NCBI GenBank assembly: GCA_009809945.1
Contig: WTPW01001005.1
Coordinates: forward strand, 63,517 to 127,516
DNA from: Gigaspora margarita
Taxonomy: Eukaryota; Glomeromycota; Glomeromycetes; Diversisporales; Gigasporaceae
Length of the DNA stretch: 64,000 bases
Reading direction: 5' to 3'
Shown piece by piece: positions 47,024 through 58,139 of the stretch. Made by a program: the position numbers and the translations under genes. The notes beneath the pieces are model-generated. The model saw only the letters and a program-made list of their open reading frames with translations, searched no databases and was not told where the DNA came from. The stretch's first letter is position 1. Each line of letters opens with the position of its first letter.

Positions 47024-47368
47024 ATATTTTGGTGATGCATATCTAATTTTGTATCAGAAAACAGATCAATATATGAACTCTTAACATGTGATTTTTCTGT
47101 TTTTTTTTATTTGCCAAAAAGCTAAAGATATATCAGTTATAGAGCATATTATGCCAAATAATAAATTATAATATAAATTATAATAAAAATATATAAATTT
47201 GCTATAAACTTCAAGCCACATATTATTTTCAACTTATATATTAACTTTTTTTCAAATTTTGGGATCAAGAATACTTTTTTAAAATTTTGCAAATTTGCAT
47301 ATTTTTTTAATAAAATTTTTTAAAAAGAAAAAAATTTATAGTTTTAAAAGTATTATTTATATAGTAAA
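47024..47368. other. AT-rich DNA without a recognisable gene
   Basis: No feature recognised. Confidence 0.5.
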
Positions 47369-47708
47369 GGGGTCCTTAAATCAGCAACTAAAAACTAATA
47401 ATTCTTTAAACTTTTATAAAAAAATAAAAAATATAATTAAAAGAAAATTTCTTTCTATAAATATATATAAACAGACAAGCAGAACAAAACTACAGAGTTT
47501 ATTTTTTAATATAGCAAAATTTTATTATGTTATTTCCTTTTAAAGTTACTAATAAAATCAAAAATTTGACCACATATATAAAAAACATAACAAAATTTTA
47601 AAAAATATAATAAAATTGAGAAACATAATTTTTAAATATTAGCCAATCAAAATTTAGTATTTGTTCTCAAATTTGGCACCTTTAAAAAATTTGTTGGTTT
47701 AAGGATTC
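47369..47708. mobile_element. Inverted-repeat element, GGGGTCCTTAAA tips
   Basis: The left end GGGGTCCTTAAATCAGCAAC is matched by the inverse of CAGGAATCCTTAAACCAACAA on the right. I could not find a convincing target duplication. The 82-codon frame inside is AT-driven. Confidence 0.5.
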
Positions 47709-47729
47709 CTGTAATATATTTAAAATTTT

Positions 47730-48655
47730 ATACTAAACAAAGTTTACTTAGGTAACAAAATAGGTTGTCTTAGTAAAAAATAAGTTTACTATAGATAGAA
47801 CCCCAAACAATATAAATCAAGGTTATATTTATGCATTATCTACTTTTCTGCAATTCTAATTGGCCCAAATAAGGTTCAACCAATTAAAATTGCAGATTTT
47901 TTAAATTTTGGATAAATTTTATAAAATTCTTATATTAAACCTAATATAACCTCTTTATATATTGTTCGGGGTCCTCTATAGATTAAAATCAAAAATACCA
48001 AAATTTCTATATACCCCTTTTTTTATTAAGACAATTTATCTTGGGCTCTTAATAAAGTTGCTTAGCATAAAATTTTATACAATAATAAAGAATAAGAAAA
48101 TTATAATTTGGTGCACTATAGTGCTTCCCTATAGTAGCAAATATAAATAATAATTAGAATTAGTGTTGTTAGAGTTAAATTAGAATTAGAGTTGAGGAGT
48201 TGGAAGGTTAGAAATTAGAGTTAAATTAGAGTTAGTGTTAGATTAATTTAAAATAGAATTTAAAGTAACATTGCAAGAAAGCATTTTTTATTAAAAATGC
48301 AATACTGTAGATGTTACTCTAATAAAAGTTCAAAAAGCATAAAAAAGGTGCATCAAAGAATAAAACCTATTTTTACAAGCATTTTTACTAGTAAAAAATT
48401 AAGTTAAAGTTTTGTTAAAAAAATTTAAAGTTTTTTCAACTTGATGTTTTGCTCTTGTAAAAATAGGTTTTATTTTTTGTTATTATTATATTAAACAACT
48501 TTACTAAAAGTCCAAGATAAATTGTCTTAATAAAAAAAAGTTGTATATAGAAATTTTGGTATTTTTATTTTAATCTATAGTAAACTTATTTTTTTACTAA
48601 GACAACCTATTTGTTGCCTAAGTAAACTTTGTTTATTGTAAAACCTTGCAAATAG
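47730..48655. repeat. Interrupted large palindrome
   Basis: The left arm (AAACAAAGTTTACTTAGGTA, TAGGTTGTCTTAGTAAAAAA, then AAAATACCAAAATTTCTATA) is matched by the inverse right arm near 48480-48655. The left arm is split by the 179-bp element at 47797-47975. Between the arms lie GTTAGAGTTAAATTAGAATT-type short repeats (48160-48250). Confidence 0.75.
47797..47975. mobile_element. AGRACCC-tipped MITE, 179 bp, with 8-bp duplication
   Basis: The ends AGAACCCCAAACAATATA and (read inward) AGGACCCCGAACAATATA differ at two positions. The octamer CTATAGAT is duplicated (47789-47796, 47976-47983). The other arm of the surrounding palindrome carries the uninterrupted ACTATAGATTAAAATAAAAA site, which confirms the insertion. 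Confidence 0.92.
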
Positions 48656-48789
48656 TAACACTTTTAAACCAGAAATTTTTTTAAAAAAATTTATTAAAAA
48701 AATGTACAAATTTTGCAAAATTATAAAAAAAAATGTACAAATTTTGCAAAATTATAAAAAAGCATTCTAAATAACATTAATATACTATT

Positions 48790-50374
48790 TAGGATTCCAA
48801 AGTTCAATTCAGTTCAATAAAAGTTCAGGTTCAGATTTAATAAACCTGAACCTGAACCTGAACTTAAAATTATTTAACATGAACTGAACCTGACTTAAAA
48901 AAAGTTCAGTTCAGGTTCAGTTCAAGGTTCATAATATATGCAAGAATCAATTAGTAAAATTTAGAAAATTATAGCATTTTGTATAATTTTATGAATAAAG
49001 TTATTAAAAATACTATTTTACATGAAAGTTTACTAATTGATCATAACTTCTTGCACTAAGTAACCTTGTTCAGCACCAAAAATACATTAAATTAGCACAA
49101 TTTATTTTAATTTTCTTAAAATATGAAGAATGAATGTTTAATTTTGGAAATTTTTATCAAAAATTCAAAATTAAGCATATTTGATGCAAATTTTAAGAAA
49201 AATAAAATAAAATATACCAATATGGTATATTTTTTTGTGCTAAACAAGTTTACATAGAGCTAAAAGTTAGAATCAGTTAGTAAAATTTAGAGAATAATAG
49301 AAATTTGTATAATTTTATTAATAATAGTATACAAATTTCTATTATGCTCTAAATTTTACTAATTTATTCTAACTTTTAGCTCTAAGTAAACTTTATAACA
49401 CCAAAAAATAAATCATATTAGTATATTTTCTTAAAATTTCATCAAAGATGAAAATTTTCAAAATGAAGTATCCTTTCTTTATATTTTAATAAATTATACT
49501 AATTTAATATATTTTTTGGTGCTAAACAAGTTTACTTAGTGCAAGAAGTTATGATTAATTAGTAAAATTTAGAGGATAATAGAAATTTGTATAATTTTAT
49601 TAATAAAATTATACATATTTCTATGATTCTCTAAATTTTACTAATCAATTCTAACTTTTAGCTCTAAGTAAACTTGTTTAGCACCAAAAAATACATCAAA
49701 TTAATATAATTTATTTTATTTTTTTTAAAATATGAAGAAAGGATGCTTAATTTTGAAAATTTTCATCAAAAATTCAAAATTAAGCATCTTTGATGCAAAT
49801 TTTAAGAAAAATAAAATAAATATACTAATAGAGATGTATGTTTTGGTACTAAACAAGTTTAATTAGTGCAAGAAGTTATAAACAATTAGTAAAATTTCAT
49901 GTAAAATAAAGATTTTTAATAATTTTATTAATAAAATTATACAAAATGCTATGATATTCTAAATTTTACTAATTGATTTATACTTCTCACTCTAAGTAAT
50001 CTTGTTCATTATTCAAAAATACATATTTGTATATTCAGACTCAAATTAGTTTGCAAACTTTGGACCAGCCCGGACCAAACTTATGATTGAGTTTGAGTTT
50101 AGCATGAAGTTTGAAATAGAGTTTGAGTCTGGTCTGGACCCGACCAAGCCCAGACTCAAACCTAGGAGAACTAAACCATATGAACACTAGACTGAACCTG
50201 AACATGTTATGAATTTATGAACTGAACCTGAACTGAACCTAAACCAGCTCTAAAAGTTCAATACTAAACTGAACCTGAACATGTTTTAAAAAATGTCCAG
50301 GTTCAGGTTCAATATTGAACCTGAACCTGAACCTAAACTTGACCTAAGTTCAGTTCAGGTTCATAGGAACACTA
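48790..50374. mobile_element. hAT-like element, GTTCAGGTTCAG family with palindrome array
   Basis: The tips TAGGATTCC and GGAACACTA are inverted. The octamer ATACTATT is duplicated perfectly (48782-48789, 50375-50382). Both ends consist of GTTCAGGTTCAG words. The interior (48938-50030) is a four-unit array of palindromes related to those at 10.3 and 39.4 kb. Near the right end a GGACCAGCCCGGACC block (50033-50190) belongs to another family and has no left counterpart. Confidence 0.88.
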
Positions 50375-50896
50375 ATACTATTTTCAATATGCTTAACCCC
50401 AAAATTTAAAAAAAAGTTTAATATGCTAAGTTGAAAATAATGTGAGGCTTAAAGTTTATAGTAAATTTTCATATGATTTTTATTATAATTTTTATTATAA
50501 ACTAATACTTATATATCAACAGGTGTAACATGTCCTATGACTGATATAAGCTATATATCTCTAGCCAGAAATATTTAGAAAAGCTCTTTTGTGCTTAGAA
50601 CTATTATTAAATAAAAACTAAAAACTACTAAATTTTAATAACTAAAATCAAATTAGCAACTAAGATAAAGAACAATTGAGAAACTTATTCCCGAGCTAGT
50701 AGTAAAAGGATATTATTAATACTGTCACAGCCTAATCATAAAATAAAATTTATAATAATTAAAACTTTTAAAAAAATTATTTTTTTATAAAGTTATCTTT
50801 AATTGTAAAAAATACAAGCAATATCAAGGTAATCGTGTTTATTATATATATATATATAGTTATATATATTCTGAATTAAATTTATATAATTCTGTT
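50375..50896. other. AT-rich DNA downstream of a minus-strand exon
   Basis: No coding signal. If the minus-strand exon at 50897 is real, this stretch would hold its 3' untranslated region; AATAAA-like words in that orientation are common here and cannot be told from background. Confidence 0.35.
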
Positions 50897-51075
50897 TTAT
50901 GAGCAATCTTTAGTTCGTTGGTCAAAATTCCAATTATCAACATCACCTCCCATATCAAAACAAGTATTTTCATTATAAGGACCTCGAACTTTCGGATCCT
51001 CAAAACTGCCTTCAACTTTAGCATGAACCCAATACGTTTGATCTTTTTGTAATAAGAGATGTATACGGTTTACAC
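50897..51075 (-). CDS. Possible terminal exon of an unassigned host gene
   Basis: A minus-strand frame is open for about 57 codons up to a TAA at 50897-50899. Its product has normal complexity and balanced composition (for example TYWVHAKVEGSFEDPKV, RGPYNENTCFDMGGD, DNWNFDQRTKDCS), unlike every AT-driven frame around it. It has two Cys and several Asp and Asn near the C-terminus, as in small secreted or extracellular domains, but I do not recognise a family. A stop lies just upstream, so an intron boundary should fall near 51030-51075; AAAAAG before ATCAAACG is one weak acceptor candidate. No upstream exon was found in the following 1 kb. It is the best candidate host-gene sequence in the window. 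Confidence 0.4.
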
Positions 51076-51127
51076 GTTGTTTTCAAATGCATTGATTAAT
51101 AATAAATTATTATGATTGCCAGTCAAC

Positions 51128-51440
51128 TTAACCTAAATATGAGACTCGGTATGGGATCACAGAATATCAATATAGTATGGGTGAGCTGATCGGTCTGGTA
51201 TAAGGTTTAAAATAACTATCCGAAAAAATCATACCATACTGATAATTCCTAACATAACCTTAATATATATAACACCAAAGCAGTATGATACGGGTTTTAA
51301 AATGGGTATTTTACACTCACATAAGAATTACAGAAGATCAGTATGTCCAGAATGGTATTGCATGACCAGTATTTAAGTATAACAGATAAGGTTTTAAAAA
51401 TCGGTCTGTATTATACAGATTTGCACATCTATACCAAATT
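51128..51440. repeat. CAGTATG-word repeat
   Basis: GGTATGG, CAGTATG, GGTCTGTA and inverse CATACTG words recur on both strands, and the two ends partly mirror each other (GAGACTCGGTATGGG on the left, GGTCTGTATTATACAG on the right). It resembles the word-ended elements elsewhere, but I could not fix tips or a duplication. Confidence 0.4.
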
Positions 51441-51856
51441 TATCTGCTATAATTCCCCCGGGTAATCAAAAACGTGGTGATATCCTGAAATTTATGAATC
51501 TTGCTTTTATACAACCAATAAAAACGTTAAAGCATTTATTACACCATCCTAGCCATAATCTGATAATCACCAATTAGTAATTGTACATATCATACGTACG
51601 TACAGTACGGCCTCAACATTATAGATTAGAAAAATAAAAAATCACACAACCGCAGGTAAATTTACATGTAGTTCATATATATCAAAATATACCATCTTGT
51701 AACCACTATAAAAGCATTTAAATATAACCAATCAAATTTCATTGAGGGTAAATCATCATCATTTTATAATATTTTTTATAGTTTAAATTCAACATTCAAA
51801 TATAATATTTTATTGTGATTTTGTGATTTTAACTAATACCATATTGTATCATATAA
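51441..51856. other. Non-repetitive AT-rich DNA
   Basis: No coding signal recognised. The palindromic ATCATACGTACGTACAGTACG stretch near 51590 is noted without interpretation. Confidence 0.4.
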
Positions 51857-52226
51857 GGCCACGCAAAGTTAATTTTTCGTTTTGCATAACCGCCGACCCA
51901 ATTTTTCCAAAAAAAAATGTTTTTTTTTTAAATTCCTATTGTTGCAATTATTCTATTTTTGCCATTTAATTTTTTTTTTCTCCGGTGTCACCCGATGCTG
52001 ACCTTAATTTTCCGTAATTACCCGATAGGCCCGATAAAAAAAGACAAAATTTTCTGATTTCATGTTATGCTAACCGAAGAATTAACTTTGCGTGACCTTA
52101 GATGTGAACATGAATTAATTTAGGCCATGAAAATTATTTTTTTTTAAAAAAAAAAAAAATCCGACCCGCCGACCGGAATTTTGAATCACCAGGTTATGCA
52201 AAACGAAAAAATAACTTTGCGTGGCC
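51857..52226. mobile_element. Harbinger-type MITE, GGCCACGCAAAGTT family, compound
   Basis: The ends GGCCACGCAAAGTTAATTTTT and (read inward) GGCCACGCAAAGTTATTTTTT are inverted and flanked by TAA (51854-51856, 52227-52229), as for PIF/Harbinger elements. Inside, another right end (AACTTTGCGTGACC, to 52097) and another left end (GGCCATGAAAATTA, from 52123) face each other across 25 bases flanked by TTA. The unit is therefore either two abutting elements or a nested one. The stretch GCCGACCCAATTTTT is also mirrored. Confidence 0.8.
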
Positions 52227-53256
52227 TAAAGTTTGGATCCCATCCATCATCGTATATTTAATATGCCAATTTTATTTGCCTCTTGCAAAATTTTTTTTCG
52301 TATATTAATATAAAGTTTTCACATGAAATTTTAGTATGACTATAGCTAGTGGTCTGATCGGGTCAAAAAAGGAAGAACCGAATATTCATCAATTTTTTGA
52401 TGTCTCGGTATCTGTCAAAAATCTCAATGAATATCCAAATATGCTCATTGAATATTTCGTTTAATATCACCATATTTATCCAAAATATTGTTTCGAGCAT
52501 TATTTCGGGATAGATATTTTAAGAATTAATTTAGTGAATGGATTAAAAAAAAACCAGCGTTGACGTTGCCTGCGGAAATCACACAAAATGAAGCTTGACG
52601 TTTACTCTATTCATATATTGAATTGGAACTGATCTACGATTTGGATGTATTGGTAAGTAAATTTTTATATGCTAAAACTAGAAACTAGGGTGATTCATAA
52701 TATATTTCGAAAATAAATGGGGTACAAAATGACTTAATTCTGATTTGAAATTTGAAATAGAAAATGAAATAGGAGTTATAATATGATACTATCGAAATAA
52801 ATTAATGCAAATTATTGCTTAAATTTTTTTTAAAAAAAATCTTAAGTAAGGCCATACAAACTGATTTTTTTTAGGTTCTCATAATCCAGCTGGATCAGCA
52901 GTTCCAAATCAGGAAATTTAAGCACAATAATGAGTTAACCAATCATAAAAACTAATTTACTAATCAATAATGAAGTCCTCTAAAAAGAATTTATATGCTT
53001 CAATAAAAGGTTGTAAGGATTGATATTAGAAGAAAAGGATTAGATCAACGATACCTGAGGAAAATAAGATGGTCCAAATGACAAAAAATTAACAAGAGTG
53101 CGATTCAAAAAAAGACAACAAATAAAAAAATAAAGTTTATACTAAATATAATGATATTGAATATGAATTTGAAAAATATAACCGCATTTTTCTCATTAAT
53201 ATTTTACAAATGATTTCAATTCAGCCAATTAAGCATATATCTTTACGCTTCATCTT
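52227..53256. other. Non-repetitive AT-rich DNA
   Basis: No gene recognised. The stretch 52375-52510 contains repeated GAATATTCATC / CAATGAATATCC words. It is less AT-biased than most of the window. Confidence 0.4.
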
Positions 53257-53487
53257 TCAATTTATGTCAATTATCAGTTGACATACCATGATGTATCTGG
53301 GTATTTCAAAATAGTTGAGATGTATCTGATGAGCATTTTTAAATTCAAGTTTCCAGATTTCAATGTGTTTTACACTAACTGGGCATTCTCTAAAGCATAA
53401 AGAGACTATTCTTCTGCTATAATATGAATTGCCCAGGGTACTAATCATTAACTCAGTACTTTGCGGTGTTCGCTTTTCAATTTTCAC
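53257..53487 (-). CDS. Short reading frame of ordinary complexity, unassigned
   Basis: A 76-codon frame begins with Met at 53487 and ends at 53257. Its product has normal complexity (for example TLGNSYYSRRIVSLCFREC and FKNAHQIHLNYFEIPRYIM), with two Cys and several basic residues. I recognise no family and see no partner exon. It may be a gene remnant, an exon or chance in a less AT-rich stretch. Confidence 0.25.
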   Translation of the reverse strand: MKIEKRTPQSTELMISTLGNSYYSRRIVSLCFRECPVSVKHIEIWKLEFKNAHQIHLNYFEIPRYIMVCQLIIDIN

Positions 53488-54256
53488 TGATTGAAAAAAA
53501 AATTTTGCTGATTCTTAATGCAGATCAATGAGACTTGATGTAATAAATTATCAATAATAATACGTAATTCATATTTATTGATGACATTAATGATAATAAT
53601 AAGACGACAGGGTGAAACCCGCGAAAGTGGTTACGTCAGTTTTGGGATAGCGTCAGATAGTGTAATGGCAGGATAGATCAGGATGGTAAACGAATATATA
53701 CGGGTCGGATGAGTGAAATATAACATATGGAATACAAGACAAGACAAACTATATTTAGACGAAGCAAAACTGCATTTACGTATAATCACAAAGTTAATAA
53801 GACAATATCACAATCGAACAGAGAACACGATATCTTTATTATATATGAGTGATCAACTAAAGACTAAAAACCTCCTCTCATACAAGAAGACGAATACATC
53901 TGGTTTATATACTTAGAATTCCCCATACATTTATCAGGTCAATTTCCTTCCCGATATTGCTAACCTTTAATTCCATTAACATCAATAAACTTTTCCTCGC
54001 ATTACTATCTGTATTAAAGCTTTACACCTGAAACATTAATCTCTAAATCTGCTTTACTAACATTTCATCGGGTTAGCAGATTCTCGATAATATGTGAAAA
54101 CTTGATATTAATGATATTTTGTATAGTTATGTACCGCACTAATTCACTTTCACGCGTCATAGAATAATTTAGTGCGGAATTCATAAAATAGGTGCATAGA
54201 AGGACAAATAAGGAAAACGTGATAACTATAGATAGTGATGAGAAATAACTATAAAT
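53488..54256. other. Less AT-rich DNA, possible long-terminal-repeat relic
   Basis: The stretch 53590-54100 has a higher GC content and no internal repeats, with plus-strand open frame 53713-53916 (67 codons) of unknown kind. It has the look of a solo long terminal repeat (GGTGAAACCCGCGAAAGTGG, then a gene-end-like T-rich part), but I could not find matching ends or a target duplication, so this is only a suggestion. Confidence 0.25.
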
Positions 54257-54411
54257 GGGTCCGCTAAAGCGGGTAAATTCAATATACTGATCTACATACT
54301 GCATAAATTACATTCTTGATATCTAAATAATCCTCTAACCATAAAAATATCAAAAAAGTAACCCTAAACAAATCAGAAAGGTAACTTTTTTACCCCGCTT
54401 TAGCGATCCCC
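54257..54411. mobile_element. MITE, CGCTAAAGCGGG family, copy 1
   Basis: The ends GGGTCCGCTAAAGCGGGTAAA and (read inward) GGGGATCGCTAAAGCGGGGTA are inverted. The internal block AATTCAATATAC...TACATACTGCA is shared with the copy at 55357-55492. No clear duplication flanks this copy. Confidence 0.75.
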
Positions 54412-54832
54412 TAAAATAGTAACTAACCCAATAAGATCTGCATCAACAACTCTGTCACTCTTTCATATAATAATCTTAGTTCTTTTAGTGTTACATGTTT
54501 CTTTTTTTTTCAATCATACTAGAATTGATCTTTTTGTTTTATATATTATATTTGAATGCCCTTTTTTTTTTAATTTGCTATAGTACTAAATGTTAGACCA
54601 ATCATTAATTGATACGTTAGATTTAACAATTTTTAACTAATTTTACTATATATAATCTATTGTAGTAGGGCTTAGATCCGTTATCGTTTTCTATTAAATT
54701 TAACGGATGTCTGACGGATTTTACTATTAAATTTAGTATTCAAATGACAACAGATCCAAAGCTCTATATTTGGTGATGGGTGATTTGCAATGTTCTGCGT
54801 GATAGAGGTAAACAATCTACATCTTCTTCAAA

Positions 54833-56090
54833 TGTCCAATGCATGATATGTGTGATGTAAAAAATAGACTAGTAATGTCGAATGGAGATAACAGCATGAA
54901 AGTTTTATTGTAACGTGAAAGTCAAAATAAAGCAATCGTCAGTGTAACGTAAACATTAAAATAGCCGAATAAGGCAATCATTCTAACAGCTCTTTATGAT
55001 TATGTCCAATGCATGATACGTGTGATGTAAAAATAGATGTAAAAAATAGACTCTTAATGTCGAATGAAGATAACATGAGAGTTTTAGCCAATCATCATTG
55101 TAACGTGAAAATCAAAACAAATCAATCATCAGTATAACGTAAACATTAAAATAGTCGAATAAGGCAATCATTTAACAGCTCATTATGATTAGTCCAATGC
55201 ATGATACGTGTGATGCAAAAAAATAGATGTAAAAAATAGACTAGTAATGTCGAATGAAGATAACAGCATGAGAGTTTTAGCCAATCATCATTGTAACGTG
55301 AAAATCAAAATAAATCAATCATAAGTGTAACGTAAACATTAACATAGTCGAATAAGGGGGTCCGTTAAAGCGGGGTAAATTCAATATACGATCTACATAC
55401 TGCAAAAGTTACACTCTTGATATTTATATAACTCTCTAACCCTAACTGCATCAAAAAAGTAACTATTATTTTTACCCGCTTTAGCGATCCCCCGAATAAG
55501 GCAATCATTTAACAACTCTATGATTATGTCCAATGCATGATACGTGTGATGCAAAAAAATAGATGTAAAAAATAGACTAGTAATGTCGAATGAAGATAGC
55601 AGCATGAGAGTTTTGGCCAATCTCATTGTAACGTGAAAATCAAAATAAATCAATCATCAGTGTAACGTAAACATTAAATAGTTGAATAAGGCAATCATTT
55701 AACAGCTGTGATGCAAAAAAATAGATGTAAAAATTAGATTAGTAATGTCGAATGAAGATAACAGCATGAGAGTTTTAGCCAATCATCATTGTAACGTGAA
55801 AATCAAAATAAAGCAATCATCAGTGTAACTAAACATTAAAATAGTCGAATAAGGCAATCATTTAACAACTCTTTATGATTATGTCCAATGCATGATACGT
55901 TTGATGTAAAAAAATAGATGTAAAAAATAGATTAGTAATGTCGAATGAAGATAACAACATGAGAGTTTTGGCCAATCATCATTGTAACGTGAAAATCAAA
56001 ATAAAGCAATCATCAGTGTAACGTAAACATTAAAAATAGTCGAATAAGGCAATCATTCAAACAGCTCTTCATGATATTAGGTTAATAATC
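54833..56090 (+). repeat. Six-unit tandem array of about 175 bp
   Basis: Units start near 54833, 55004, 55193, 55528, 55705 (5' part shortened) and 55883. Each contains GTCCAATGCATGATACGTGT, AATGTCGAATGAAGATAAC, GCCAATCATCATTGTAACGT and AGTCGAATAAGGCAATCAT. The third unit is lengthened by a 136-bp MITE at 55357-55492. Sequence identity between units is high, so the array is young or homogenised. Confidence 0.92.
55357..55492. mobile_element. MITE, CGCTAAAGCGGG family, copy 2, with 8-bp duplication
   Basis: The ends GGGGTCCGTTAAAGCGGGGT and (read inward) GGGGATCGCTAAAGCGGGTA are inverted. The octamer CGAATAAG is duplicated perfectly (55349-55356, 55493-55500). Neighbouring units of the tandem array carry the uninterrupted TCGAATAAGGCAATC site, so the insertion is proven inside this window. 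Confidence 0.95.
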
Positions 56091-56122
56091 ATTATAACAA
56101 CCTTTTATGGTTAATATTAAAT

Positions 56123-56341
56123 GTCGCGGATGATCGTGAAATTGGATAATGGTGAAATTGGGGGTCTCAATTTGAAAATATAAACCTTACTAAAATCCAT
56201 TTATACTCTCTTATTAATAACTCTAACCCAAATCCTAACTCAACCATAAAAAAAAAGTAGAAAAAAAAGAACCTAAAAAAATTAAAAATTGTACACAAAA
56301 TAGATCCAAATTTCACCATCAGATTTCATGATCATCCGTGA
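56123..56341. mobile_element. MITE, GTCGCGGATGATC family, copy 2
   Basis: It aligns over its full length with 33005-33230, including GATAATGGTGAAATTGGGGG, CTCTAACCCAAATCC and the inverted right end GATCATCCGTGA. No clear target duplication is seen here. Confidence 0.75.
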
Positions 56342-56879
56342 AAATCACTTAATGTTTGGATTGTGATGGTTTGGATATAGCCATGATTGGTGAGACTTTT
56401 ATCAAATATTGGAAGCTTTCATAAACAAAAGGAGAATTTGATTGATAGATGCTGCTATAATGAGCTTCCAAATAAATTTTTTTCAAAATTTTCATATGAG
56501 ATTGAAGCCATTTAGGAACGCAAAATTCGTTATATTAAAATTTATAAAGTAATTGGTGTAATTCATAAAGTAACAAAGGACAGAATGCCAAAATGTGAAT
56601 TGTTCTAAGTCATGTTCTTACATTCACCATGTTCAAGGAAATTTCAACATGTTTTACGTAGTGAGTGCAAAAATTCCTATCGTTACATGCTATGTGTAAA
56701 ATATATATGAATATTTAAATGTATTTGTTTGATGTAGGTAAAATTTGTCGTATTTACACTTACCCTATGAAAACTTGATACACGGAAATGTATGCATAAA
56801 TACGAAATTGTATGCGGGTAAATACGGGTTTCAAAATCACACAGAAAATGATCATCAAAAAAATTTAATACACGTTATC
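56342..56879. other. AT-rich DNA without a recognisable gene
   Basis: No coding signal recognised. The last part (56740-56880) shows TACGGGTAAATACGGGT-type words next to the following tandem array. Confidence 0.4.
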
Positions 56880-57450
56880 ACACAAAAATTGAAATCCGTG
56901 CACTATCGTGCATAATATTATATCCATTTATTATTCTTAATGATCACATAATTTCTGTGCACTAATGTGCAAAATCGCTAAGATTCTTAACAATCATAAT
57001 TTTCGTACACTGACATGCACAATCGTTAAGATTTTTAACGTTCATAATTTTCGTGCACGACGTGCACAATCGTTCAGTTTCTTAACGATCATAATTTCAG
57101 TGCAGTGATGTCAAAATCTTTACAATCGTTAAGATTCCTTAACGATCAAAATTTTTGTTCACTGAGTGCACAATCGTTAAGATACTTAATGATCATAATT
57201 TTGTGTGCTGACATACATAATTGTTAAGATTCTTAACGATCATATCATTAAGGTTCCTTAATGATCACAATTTCTGTGCACTAACATGCACATTCTCAAG
57301 ATTTTTAACTATTATAATTTTCATGCACTGACATGCACAATCATTAAGATTCTTAAAGATCATAATTTTCATGCACTTATGTTATGATCATTACAATCAT
57401 TAATGATTACAATTTCTGTACATGTGTTATGATCATTACAATTGTTAAGA
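56880..57450. repeat. Tandem array of about ten 48-bp semi-palindromic units
   Basis: The unit contains AACGATCATAATTTTCGTGC, ACTGACATGCACAATCGTT and AAGATTCTTAACGATC. It is itself partly palindromic, since GTGCACTGACATGCAC and TTAAGATTCTTAACGATC each contain inverse words. Units follow one another from about 56935 to 57440 with some length variation and one short unit near 57237. Confidence 0.85.
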
Positions 57451-57451
57451 T

Positions 57452-57560
57452 CAGTGTTTTGTTTGAAACCTCCCAAAGTACGAAATGTTTTGGCCCTGGA
57501 GTTTCAGTATTGCCCAAAAATCTGAAACTTCTGAAATTGCCAAAACTTCTGAAATTGCTG
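57452..57560 (+). repeat. Repeat fragment, CTGAAACTTCTGAAATTGCC words
   Basis: CAGTGTTTTGTTTGAAACC is a hAT-like left tip, followed by TTTTGGCCCTGG and repeats of CTGAAATTGCCAAAACTT, the same words as the ends of the element at 12478-17156. I did not find the matching right end. Confidence 0.5.
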
Positions 57561-58139
57561 AAGGGGGAAGAGATGGTTCATAGTAAAATTTTAAAAAAAA
57601 TAAAAATTTTTCTGATTTTTTCTGTGACTAAATAAAAATTTTTGAAATATTCCATAGCTCTATGTATATCTAAATTTTTTTTACTATAAGGGGGAAGGAG
57701 ATCTGGAGGTAATGTAAAACACATAATCAATTTGGTCTGGCCTAAACTTGAAGATATAAAAAGAAATAAAATTTAACATCCATCGTTATGTCTTCAAGTT
57801 AGCTATGGCTTGTTATCAATTAGTATTTCTATGATGCATCTGGGTTATTGATCCTTACTTTTTGGAGCCACCCTGGTTAACTCTGCAAAATATGTGATTT
57901 GCTGTGATCAGAGCAAATTGAAAATTTGTGTTTTACTGTGATTTGCTTCAATTTGCTTTGATTATAGCAATATTTTTAAATATATTAAATAACTATAATA
58001 ATATAATCAAATAATAATACTAGAATAGCAGTTTGGACATGATAACAAATGCTTTTTTAACAATTGTAGAGCACAAACCTTTGAAATGAAATCTAACCCA
58101 ACACTTTTAAAAATCGCAAAATTTTTAAGAAAAAATGTG
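57561..58139. other. AT-rich DNA without a recognisable gene
   Basis: No coding signal. TTTGCTGTGATCAGAGCAAA-type words occur near 57900-57970. Confidence 0.45.

Noticed and set aside
54833..57450. CRISPR-like arrays
   Set aside because: The repeats are head-to-tail units without unique spacers, and the setting is eukaryotic transposon DNA.
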